Below are positions 48,850-57,729 of a DNA stretch of 64,000 nt, piece after piece. This stretch comes from Prostheceraeus crozeri (Eukaryota > Platyhelminthes > Polycladida > Euryleptidae). Position 1 is the first letter of the stretch; every line of letters begins with the position of its first letter. Both the position numbers and the translations under genes were made by a program. Where the stretch lies: NCBI GenBank assembly GCA_907163375.1, contig CAJQUW010008736.1, forward strand, positions 1-64,000. Reading direction: 5' to 3'. The notes below the pieces were generated by a model that had not been told where the DNA came from, searched no databases, and worked only from the letters and a program-made list of their open reading frames with translations.

Positions 48850-50123
48850 TCATGATACCTTCATTTTCTTTGTTGGTGTTGCACGTCTAATATAGCGCTG
48901 CACCGAATCATTCCTTTTATGACCAGTAACCGTTTGAATCTGGTCCGTTGTGTATCCTTTTGAGAACATCTCCGAAACGACTGTTGCACGCACACAGTGA
49001 TTGGTGTAAATTGCGTTTAGGTCTGCTTCCTTTGAAATGATTTTCGTTGCATCATTCAACAAATGCTTCCCCACGACTTGTGTATCCGAGTACCATGTAG
49101 CATTACTCTCCCAACCGCCACTCTCCATTTTTGATTTCTGCAGCGGCTTCGGGAATAAGCATGTGCAATTATCGGGGATCTTGCTCAAATATAGTCGGAT
49201 GGCTTCAACAGGACTTCATCTTTCTTCTCTGGTTTTGCATACATCACAATGTCTTTAATATTCTCGTAATTCCTTTTATTGAGTGTTGATCTCACATTTT
49301 TTTCTTCAAGAGTTTTTGCATTCCGCATCCACTCTCTTCCTCGATAGGCAAAGTGGTAAATGATTAGAAAAATTACCTCGTGTTGCAAAACTTGAGGATT
49401 TTTTCTCGAAAAATAGTCACCAAGCTTCAACAAATCAGTTGAATCAATTGCTCGCGCACTGTTTTGATTGTTGATCGTTTTCGTCGACTTAAGATATTTG
49501 GCAATCATGCATTTTATCATGTTATTTGCTTGATTAAATTCAACGTCTTTCAAAATATTGACCTGTCGTCCTATGTCCGCGCTCAAGTAACGGTGAATTC
49601 CCGCCCGTATACATATTAGCGTAGATGGGCTCTAGAAATTCCCGTCTTGTCGGGACAATTTACTGTACCAGAAGCGAAGGTATTGTGACAGATATTTCAC
49701 TGGCATTTCTTCAATGTTTGTTGGTAGCTTTTCATCACGAAGAAATGATTTTAACTTGCTAACGTACTGCTTCGTTTGGTCACTTATGCGCTTGTTTTTC
49801 GCATCCTCCTCTGTTTTTGCAATTTCCCTCATAATTTCATCACTCAGATCGGGATAAGAAGTATCGTCAAAATCTGCTGTCGACTCAATTATCTCCGCAG
49901 TCTGCGAATCTGTTAAGCCCGTAAACTGATCATACACATAATTATTAGTGTCATCGTTTGTTAGAATTTCAAGAAAATTCAAGTTTTCTGAGCTTAAACC
50001 ACTGATTTGGCCGCCTTTGATTTTTGATTGAGCATAGTTAAGTCTGCTGTCTACCGTGCGTGCTTCTTGTATGAGTGATTCGAGAAAAGTGATCAAGCTA
50101 CGGTTTAAAAAACTATCATCCAT
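48850..50123 (-). pseudogene. YR-B tyrosine recombinase, broken into three frames
   Basis: Crypton-type tyrosine recombinase (DUF3504-like). The N-terminal part (50123-49632) ends with a core-binding segment (EKLPTNIEEMPVKYLSQYLR, then FWYSKL). The middle part (to 49185) has the first catalytic Arg in FAYRGREWMRNA. The last part holds the H-x-x-R box (NHCVRATVVSEMF) and TGHKRNDSVQRYIR with the final His and nucleophilic Tyr. All catalytic positions are thus still present, though the frame is interrupted about twice. Total length of about 425 codons is normal. DUF3504 recombinases also gave rise to vertebrate ZMYM, QRICH1 and KCTD1-type domains. Confidence 0.82.
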
Positions 50124-50459
50124 GGATTTTTTGAATTTTGAAGGTAGTCAACCTTTGCAATATTGTCAGATTATGCTAGTGAAGGAAATCTAGGAACTGT
50201 AGTCATAGACTTCTTGAGGCTATCATTCAAAGACTATGAAATGACACATGGACTTCTTATTAAATAAACATGGATGTCAAGGATCCCTTTATGGATGTCT
50301 AGGCGCAAACTAAGACTTAGAAAAATAATGTACACATATCTAGGAGTTATGTACTATGAGTATGAGTATGAGTAATTTATGAAGCACTATCAGTACTATG
50401 AAGCATTGATAGAAAGCATTGATATAGATTTCATCTTTTTTGGGTTAGAATACCAATAA

Positions 50460-50548
50460 TATCCACTTTTGTCGGACATAAATGCAAAATTCCTCGGACA
50501 CTAACGTGTCCTCGGAATCTATGCATGTATGTCCTCTAAAAGTGGATA
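50460..50548. repeat. 89-bp palindrome just outside YR-B
   Basis: Arms of about 42 bases: TATCCACTTTT, GGACATAAATGC, then CTCGGACAC, with the inverse on the right. The apex is GTGTCC-type. It starts seven bases beyond the right TIR of YR-B and shares the word GGACACTAA with the hairpin at its other end. Confidence 0.85.
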
Positions 50549-50566
50549 CTATTCCTATATTTACGG

Positions 50567-50693
50567 AACTAGTGCCAAATATCCATCTTTATTGCTTTCT
50601 TCGAGGTCAACATATCTATGCACAAGCCCGAAGGGCGAGGGCATAGAATGTTGATCGAGGAGAAAGCAAAAGATGGATATCTTTGCACGAGTT
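50567..50693. repeat. 127-bp palindrome with GAA cap between two YR genes
   Basis: Arms of about 54 bases (AACTAGTGCCAAATATCCAT, TTGCTTTCTTCGAGG, CAACATATCTATGC) pair with few mismatches. The apex is GCCC-GAA-GGGC at 50626-50636. It lies between YR-B and the YR-C gene. Its outer word ATATCCATCTTT resembles the ATATCCACTTTT of the preceding palindrome. Confidence 0.9.
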
Positions 50694-50937
50694 GTGTAGG
50701 TAATTTTATTTTTCACCGATATCATGACCATTATGATTAATCTAATTCTATGGTGTTTGATGAGTTACAATTTGAATTTTAATTGTTAATAATATCACGA
50801 AGATGATCTGGATTCACATACAACTAATGAATCTATATTTTCATAGCAACTTCAGTTTACATTTACATTTTGTTTTCGACTGCAATAATTTCGCTCTTCC
50901 TTGTGTTGGTTTGACAAAATATCGAAACGTAACTGCA

Positions 50938-51924
50938 ATGGACACACCGCAGGAAATGAAGAACAAGATTTTTCAATGCAAATTAGTTGGGGCTTACAAC
51001 AACAAATGACATGACAAATTTTCCGCATTTGTCGAAAAAAATATGTATACTGAGAATTTTGAAACTGTTCTTATATTTTTTAATGAAATATCAAAACAGC
51101 ACTTACCTTCAACGTTGTGGCAAGCGTACAGCTGTTTGAACAAGTTCTACACAATTCATAAAGGATGGCCATCGTTCAACAACTCCTATTCTTAAAGAAT
51201 ATATAAAGAAAATTAAAAGAGAAGGAACGCCAAAGAGACAAGCAGAAATTTGATCAAAGGAGCAACTTTTTACGTTTTTCGAAACTGCTCCAGATGACGA
51301 ACTCAAATTTTTGGTGAGAAAAGCTGTAGCGATTATTGGATACTATGGTGGACTTCGCGTCGCAGAATTGACTGCTTTATCGTTTGAAAATGTAAGTTTC
51401 GGACAAGATTCCGTGGAGATATTTGTCATGCAGTCAAAGACTGATCCAAAAGGAAAGTCAAATTTTTACTTTTCCTTACCAAAGCTGCAAAATGAATTTT
51501 GTCCATACAAAATAATACGTCTGTATTATAATTCAGTGTCTAACAAAAAAGGCACACATTTTCAAAATTACAATGCAAAGAGTAAACGGTATTCAGGTCA
51601 ACCTATGGGTTGAAACATGGTTGGTTCTGTTCCAAAATTCATTGCACGGTATTTGGAACTCGAAAACCCCGAACTGCATACCGCCATTGCTTTCGCAGAT
51701 CGTCTGCAACAGCATTGGCAGACTCATGAGCTTCGATGACAACACTGAAAAGACAATTCCGTTGGAAAAGCGACACGGTTGCAGAAGATTATATTGACCA
51801 AAGTAAAAGAAATAAGCTTGATATTTCCAATTCTCTGACAATCGAAAGTAAGGAGAAAGAAGTAGAAAATGAATCTAGGCGTGTTGTATTTAATAACTGT
51901 TCAAATCTCATGATAAACTTATAA
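50938..51924 (+). pseudogene. YR-C: third, distinct tyrosine recombinase, broken
   Basis: Crypton/Ngaro-like recombinase on the plus strand. The N-terminal core-binding segment (TPQEMKNKIFQCKL, FFNEISKQHLPSTLWQAYSC) is followed by the catalytic core with IIGYYGGLRVAELTALSFEN (first Arg). A domain with QSKTDPKGK follows. Near the end, LQQHWQTHELR stands in one frame, then FRWKSDTVAEDYIDQSK, where the Tyr of EDYID is the expected nucleophile. The sequence is interrupted at least three times. Element ends are not certain; the capped palindrome at 50567-50693 lies 245 bases upstream and could belong to it. It is only distantly like YR-A and YR-B. Confidence 0.78.
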
Positions 51925-52090
51925 AAGTACGTTACCTGAAGGTTTTGGGTGCTTTTAAATGTTGGTCCTTTTAGAAATAAAAAGCTACCATTTAGATAAT
52001 ATTGTTCATTTTCATTTTGCTTCAAGTGATGAATTATACTCACCTCTTAAGCTGAAATAATAAGCGGGTTTTATAATGATAATAATAATA
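51925..52090. other. Short AT-rich spacer
   Basis: No structure recognised beyond an AT-rich tract; the TAA repeat at about 52079 is the tail of the LINE fragment that follows. Confidence 0.4.
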
Positions 52091-52360
52091 ATATATTTTA
52101 CCACAAAATCTACACAATGTGTAATCAGAGTGGGGGTACAGATAAGAGGTTACAGGAGTTATAAAAGAGTGAAAAAGAAGGTTTTCAATGCTTTCTTGAA
52201 GCTGCGAGGGTTTGTTTCATTCCTCAAATGTAGAGGGAGCGAATTCCATAATGAGGGTCCAACAAATTGAAAGGCGCCCCTGACACCAGCTGTTCTTGAT
52301 AATGGTTGATGGAGTAAGGGGGCGTCCTTCGACCTCAGTGACATGAGCGATGCAGAGGAT
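52079..52360 (-). mobile_element. CR1/L2-like LINE 3' end fragment
   Basis: On the minus strand the frame 52344-52159 reads AFQFVGPSLWNSLPLHLRNE and then SFKKALKTFFF. This is the conserved C-terminal W-N-S-L-P motif of CR1/L2/Jockey LINE proteins. It is followed by a short 3' UTR and an ATT-type tail (TAATAATAATAAT on plus, about 52079-52092). It is 5'-truncated to under 300 bases. Confidence 0.85.
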
Positions 52361-53024
52361 GCAGCAGGAGGATATAATTCAATCGCATATATCTATATAG
52401 AAATCTATAATTCAACCAATGCAACAATGAAAATATTACTGCACGCCCGTGCAGTAATCTGCTTTACAGGTAAAATAAAGTGACAGGATATCTACATTAT
52501 ACGCACGGTGAAAAATAAACGCTATTTATCTATTATTATTGTCATTATTATTAGCTTAGACAAAGTGATAAGTTGGATTTCTATGGTTTCTAGTTTTGCC
52601 ATCTTTACAATTGCCACACAATGACCAGTATATTTCTATTGTAGGAAGCAACGGACTTCTGACACAGAGAACGTGTGAAGCGCTTAGCCGCATTCTTGTA
52701 GTATCAACGAACAATAACTATGTTCAGAAGTGTTGAAGGAGCTTGAAAACAACCCAGTGAACCACATTTCGTGTGAAGGTGGAAACTAGACATTTATTTA
52801 AAGATGTGGAATTTTCATAAAATAACCAAATCGGGTAAATAAATATGGAAAAGTGCTATAATTACTTCTGAATTTTTGAAAAGGACAGAAATGTTGTAAA
52901 TAGTTGAAACAGTTGTAATACCTGCAACACCCGTGCAGTGTCCCTGAACATGATGTGGTTTAATTACAATTAGCTGAACAAGGTGGAAACTTTCGCGACA
53001 CTTTCACTGGGATGGATACTGACG
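52361..53024. other. Spacer with one perfect hairpin
   Basis: No gene. ATTACTGCAC-GCCC-GTGCAGTAAT at 52435-52458 is a perfect 10-bp stem with a four-base loop. CCGTGCAGT recurs near 52932. Confidence 0.5.
53013..53024 (+). repeat. 12-bp direct repeat, left flank of YR-A copy 2
   Basis: TGGATACTGACG, repeated exactly at 56889-56900, directly after the terminal hairpin at the other end. This is either a target duplication or a recombination site. Confidence 0.7.
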
Positions 53025-53071
53025 CTCACAATATAATAAGTACCGGTACCGGATCGGAGCGCTGGCTTCCT

Positions 53072-53159
53072 GGGGCGACCGCACAGAAACACGCAAAGAA
53101 AATTTGCTTGTCACTAACAAATAACTCACTATCCAACACTGCTTCTGTGCGGTCGCCCC
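53072..53159. repeat. 17-bp perfect inverted repeat at the left end of YR-A copy 2
   Basis: GGGGCGACCGCACAGAA (53072-53088) is exactly inverted at 53143-53159 around an AT-rich 54-bp loop. It is GC-rich against an AT-rich background. Confidence 0.9.
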
Positions 53160-53172
53160 TGAATGCTGGATC

Positions 53173-53695
53173 CACAGAATTAGATTGTTTAATCGTATCA
53201 CTTTGCTAGAAGTGCAAACTGATTCAAACAGATGGTACATGCAGGAACCTAATAAGTGGGCAAAAAGAAATTTTTAATACCTTGCAGAGATAGGAAAAAT
53301 AGTCGTGCGTCGCTTGCGCATTGCTCTGAATTCCCTCAAAATGCTCCGATCGCCACGACTCCTTCAGATTCGAAGAATTCAGATCATTGTGCAAAAGTTT
53401 TCTCGATAATGTTGGGCCATCCGATCATTTTAAAAAAATGTTAGCAGGCGCATGAAAAAACGTTCACAAACTTCGCTGTAGAACTTGACATCGACTGTGT
53501 ATCTTTGCTGTGTGATCCGGTTGATAACAGTCACTGAAACTTTGCACAATGTGGCGTGTTTAATGTTGAACTGGCTGCTCATTGTTCGATTTCTATGGTA
53601 TTTAGTCAGGAGATTGTGCCATTTCAATAACGTTACATGCTCCAATGCTTCCCTTCTAGTCAAATGGAAGAAGAGACGACCTGTCTAATTCTGTG
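53173..53695 (-). mobile_element. MITE with CACAGAATTAGA ends and 8-bp TSD, copy 2
   Basis: Second copy of the 19361-19862 MITE, inverted, 523 bases, with the same TIRs. The exact target duplication GCTGGATC lies at 53165-53172 and 53696-53703. It has no transposase. Internal words such as AGGCGCATG, CCGGTTGATAACAGTCAC and GACGACCTGTC are shared with copy 1. Confidence 0.94.
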
Positions 53696-54615
53696 GCTGG
53701 ATCTGTTCTTGTTGATAAGATCAATGCATCTTTCTTTATCAACATTCATTTAATTACTATTATTGCTCGACGAACGATAAATGACCATCATCGTGCGATA
53801 AATATGATCAAAGAATTTGTCGCTGCATGGCTGTCAAAATTTCTTATTGCACTGTGATTGTATGCAATTTTTTCGTTGTATGCAGCTGTCCATTTCAGGA
53901 CATAGAAATATTACGATCAAAGACTATGTAATATTCAAAGACTGAAAACTCTCATATCTCTGTATGTTAAGCTTTTGGAAACAACTTATTTGTCCTCAAC
54001 GAAGATATCGGATAATTTTAATACATTAGAAGATAGGAACTACCATGGATATTCTTGTACTCATCATAGATATATACCGTTTCCAAATTTTCTACGAGTT
54101 TACAGTCTTTACATCTTCCACTATCTTTGATTACGATGATATTTACGATGGCAAAGTATAGTTATTCTGAAGCACATACCAATTGTTTAGCGCTATGATA
54201 ACGCTAAGATAGAGTTCACTTTAAGACCTTTTACAAAAGAGCGATTGGCAAGCCAGTGCATTGCTATTTTGAGCTACGGAAATCGAATTGTTATCAATGG
54301 TTGACGCTATGATGACGCTACGATAGCGTTCACTTCAATAACTCTACAATGGAGCAATTTGATAAGTCAGCACATTGATATTTGGTTATTTTTTCCCCTG
54401 CGATAATGTAAAGCAAAACGCGGAAATTCCATTAGAAATCATTTATTCTGAATGTCATATCAAGTCAGACAATACAATCAAAGAAAAGTTCTTATCAGTA
54501 AGTGATAAGTGAAATGTGGACATTATGGTCACTTTCTTGTTTGACGGCGAATAGTCAAGAAGTCGACTTATGTTCCGCTGCTGCTCTATCGCGCTCCTTT
54601 TGTAAATTCGCACCG

Positions 54616-55640
54616 CATCACTTCGATGTCCAGTGCGTTATTTGATCAGTTGCTCATCCACGTCCGACTGGAACAATGCGGTAGCACAGGATACCTTCCC
54701 GGAGTGACCCGTGAAATTCCCTTTCAAACCGGCAGCTGCAGCAGCATTGGGCAGCAACTGGGAGATGGAATTGACACCAATCGGCACTTTGGCGCATCGG
54801 ATTTTTCCAGCGATTGGCTGCAACGGTCTGCGATAGAACGCACCCTCCTGAATGCCGCACCGCTTCAGAGCTTCGAAGTAAGTCTGAATCAGCTTGTACG
54901 TTGATTTAGGGAAATTAGAGTCGTACTGCTTCAGATCCTTAACAGCTACATGACGGTGCTGCAGTCCACCTCGATTATTTTTACTTTGCTTGCCCAGGAA
55001 CCGAACGAAGCGACCAGCGGCATCTTCACCAAAAACAAATTGGTCCATTGTCAGGCTTCGGTGCTCGCCACGAGAACGAAGACCAAACACTTTGCTGGTG
55101 TAAAAGTAGACGGCAGACAGCAACCCTCGACTGGTTTTCGTAGAAAATACATTTGAGCGCCATAGTTTTTCTTCGTCATCAGTAGCAACAGGGTCAGCTC
55201 GCTTCTTGCAGATTCCGACGCCTTTGCTTGCCAGCTCTTGCATCCTCGAGTCGATGCAGCGTCGCAGATAGTGGAACTCTTTGTTACTTTGATTGAAAAA
55301 GTTGAGGTCAGGGCGGTTGCAGTCGTCTCTCAGGTAGCGCATGACGCCACACATGATGCCATAAATAGATGATGGTGGGTACTCCTTGCCGTCTTTGCGG
55401 CAAATCTCATAAACAAAATGAGACAATACTAAAATAAGGAGATCTGTGCCCACATTTGGCAAGCTCGAGAGATCTGGATATTGGTACTCATCAAAAGTCA
55501 TATTTCTTGCAGCTACCCATTCCTCGTACACCCTAAGGGCAAAAACATTGCTCCTCGGGTATTCTCGGGAACCGACCTCTGCACACTAGCCTCAATTTCT
55601 TGTGTACTAACAAAGCTAAACCGCTCCATTTCCAATAGAT
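54616..55640 (-). pseudogene. YR-A tyrosine recombinase, KIAA1958-like, lightly broken
   Basis: Crypton-like recombinase. The main frame (55531-54638) is 297 residues. The N-terminal core-binding domain contains YEEWVAARNMTF and PPSSIYGIMCGVMRYL. The catalytic core begins with the first Arg in FGLRSRGEHRSL. Next come the beta region with FLGKQSKNNRGGLQHR, and a TGHSGKVSCATALF box where the usual second Arg is Lys. Past the end of this frame the DNA still encodes TGHRSDAVRIYKR (final His and Tyr). A further N-terminal stretch upstream (FSFVSTQEIEA) extends it. It carries about two interruptions, so decay is recent. The family includes the domesticated vertebrate KIAA1958-type proteins. Confidence 0.88.
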
Positions 55641-55741
55641 TGTCCTAAAATAGATGCCACTAATCATTTCATAGTGGACATGTGATGCGTTTATTAAATT
55701 AATGTAAATAATATTATATTTATTAAATAATAGTAAATATA

Positions 55742-55786
55742 GTAATAATATATTAGTAATATATTAGTAATATATTAGTAAATATA
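55742..55786 (+). repeat. TATTAGTAATA tandem repeat
   Basis: About four units of an 11-bp AT-only word, within an AT-only stretch of about 100 bases just upstream of the YR-A gene. Confidence 0.8.
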
Positions 55787-55839
55787 TTATATTTAATAAT
55801 ATTAAATTTATGAAAATAAAATTGACAACAATAAAACCC

Positions 55840-56039
55840 CTAGAATGGAAATTAAGCTTCATGCAATGCACAATAACGGCACATAAATCGCACGCATTTT
55901 CACTTAGATGCACCTGCCAACGTCTGTATGATTGGGTTAGAGTCAATCACATGTGTAAATCGAAGCTTTTAATTGGTGCTTCATGCCCCAACTTAGTTCC
56001 CCCGGATGTGCCGCGACCTTGAGTCAATTTCCATTCTAG
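55840..56039. mobile_element. 200-bp MITE nested in YR-A copy 2
   Basis: CTAGAATGGAAATT at the left is exactly inverted at the right end (56026-56039). There is no coding capacity. The GC-richer centre (CCCCCGGATGTGCCGCGACC) differs from its surroundings. Confidence 0.65.
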
Positions 56040-56046
56040 CGAACTT

Positions 56047-56230
56047 CAGATAAACAGTTTATTTCTATGTCAAAAACAAGCTCAGTCTTCAATAACTGCA
56101 CTTTCAGCTCCTATTTATGTATTGATTATTTATCAGATGAAAAGTCATTGTCCATAATACGCTGAGTAAACAACAAATTACCTGATTCGAGCTAAAACAG
56201 TCCATACCATAGAAATAAACTGTTTATCTG
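56047..56230. mobile_element. 184-bp MITE with 23-bp perfect TIRs, next to the previous one
   Basis: CAGATAAACAGTTTATTTCT plus ATG (56047-56069) is perfectly inverted at 56208-56230. It begins eight bases after the preceding MITE. The outer word TTTCTATGG is also common in YR-A subterminal DNA, so it may derive from the host element. Confidence 0.75.
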
Positions 56231-56811
56231 TTATTGTTGTCAATTTCTATGGTCCATACAAATCATAAATGAAAATCGCTTTATCTGCCGTTTATTGTCA
56301 AAAAGTTCTACTGCAACGCTCATTCTAGTTTACGTAGCGTCGTTTCATGAAAGATTACGCTATAAAGACGCTAACTTAGCGTTCTGACGGTGAGATTTAT
56401 AATGGTTAGCCCAAGTATCATCGCAAAAGTTATTCTAGTCTATTATTTAATGTTTGCATTAAGCATAGAGCTAATCTGAAACACTTGCGAGATATTTTGA
56501 TAAACAACGCTTTGACAACGCTAAGATAGCGCTATCTTTTAGAACTCTATAATGGAGCAATTGGTAAACCATTACATTTCTATTCTAAGCCATAGAAATT
56601 GAACAATTGTTATCAATGGTTGACGCTATGATGATGCTAACTTAGCGTTCTATCGGTAGTTCTGTTTCAGATTGATTAACAGTTTTGACAAGATGAATAG
56701 ATTGAAGCGTTTGCTCTACTTAATTTTCTAAATGGTTGATTGAAGTGCAAAAATATGACAGCGTGCTGAAACCGTGCAAATCGTCTCCGCCGCGCTGTCA
56801 AGCCATAAGGT

Positions 56812-56878
56812 AGTTATCGCACTCTACATAGGCTTCGTCTCGACCTTCGGTCTCGACGAATCCTAGAGTGCGATAACT
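56812..56878 (-). repeat. Terminal hairpin of YR-A copy 2 with GAA cap
   Basis: The same perfect 14-bp arms as at 18986-19048. The inner stem is longer (AGGATTCGTC pairing) with apex GACC-GAA-GGTC on the minus strand (56842-56852). It ends ten bases before the 12-bp flanking repeat. Confidence 0.92.
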
Positions 56879-56900
56879 ATCACTTATCTGGATACTGACG

Positions 56901-57729
56901 AGTGACGCACGATGACGATTATTGAAGGCGTGCCTTTGTTTTATCGCCTGACTGACTGCAATTGTTCACTACTTTTCTTCGTCCATTCTTTTCTGACTTA
57001 TCGTGGATCGATGAAGTGTCAATAAAGTTGCGCACTGTAAGGAACAATGGACTGCAATTATCTGATAAACAAAGTGGCTTCAACAACATTATTCTTATAG
57101 AAGAAACAATAAAATGGGTCGAAATTGACCGGGTGATTTACATGGCATGATATGATGGATACTACTGCGATGCTTCTTTATTGTGAATTAGTTACTACTG
57201 TGAGATTTATCTAGTAATAAGTTAACTAATTGCTTACATTCATAAGAATTTTTGCTGTCAAATCGTCATTAGGGTCTTGTCAGTTGGGACGAATGAAATA
57301 ATGAAGACAATGCAGTTGGTCCATAGCTCATTTGAAAGAGGCCTGAAAATCCGCCAGATTGATAAGTATTCACAAAATTCAATTGCTTGTGAAACTTGAT
57401 GAAATCCATGTTGTAGCTGTCATATTCAGAAATTTTCGATTAACTGTAAACTGCAATATCAGCTACCTGTGTGCGGTAATTGTAAATCGTAATACAATGT
57501 TAGTCAAAGTTCAAACAGAAAAATAGAAGATGAAATTTCTTGTTGAATTATTTAGAAACAAAGAAGATTCTTAATCAAGTGATAGCTGAAAGTGACGATT
57601 TAGTGAGTACAAATCATTCGGGCAAGAATTTGGACCGGATGATCCGGATGCCTTGATTTGAAGTCGATTCAAATGACCCGAACGAATTTTTCTTCAGCCA
57701 AGATTCGACGCAAGCTGACCCGGATATGC
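56901..57729. other. AT-rich spacer without a supported gene
   Basis: No gene or repeat recognised. Open frames are short and unsupported. Confidence 0.5.

Larger units (their letters stand above)
48417..50452 (-). mobile_element. YR-B: Crypton-like element with terminal inverted repeats
   Basis: TATTCTAACCCAAAAA followed by GATGAAAT (one variable base between) stands at 48417. Its inverse ends at 50452: 25 bases with one mismatch. Between them is a single minus-strand tyrosine recombinase and no reverse transcriptase. A short palindrome with the word CGGACACTAATGCC lies just inside the left end (48466-48509). No target duplication is evident. Cryptons normally lack TIRs (family knowledge). 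Confidence 0.75.
53025..56888 (-). mobile_element. YR-A element copy 2, with recombinase gene
   Basis: About 3.9 kb including a nested 523-bp MITE, bounded by the exact direct repeat TGGATACTGACG. The right end is the GAA-capped hairpin that also begins copy 1 (18981). The left end has a 17-bp inverted repeat (53072-53159) and a GTACCGGTAC palindrome. Five copies of a 13-nt palindrome, about CGCTAAnnTAGCG, lie in the two subterminal regions: 54202, 54316, 56369, 56519 and 56635. A direct repeat of about 115 bases (around ATTGTTATCAATGGTTGACG) occurs on both sides of the gene. Cargo is only a tyrosine recombinase. Confidence 0.75.

Noticed and set aside
45267-50693. Hairpins as CRISPR repeats or integron attC sites
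   Set aside because: There are no regular repeat-spacer units, no cas genes and no bacterial context. Only the folded-strand idea is borrowed as an analogy.
54638-55531. A domesticated host recombinase gene
   Set aside because: The frame ends before the final catalytic block, a second copy of the element exists nearby, and hairpin ends and flanking repeats mark it as a transposon.
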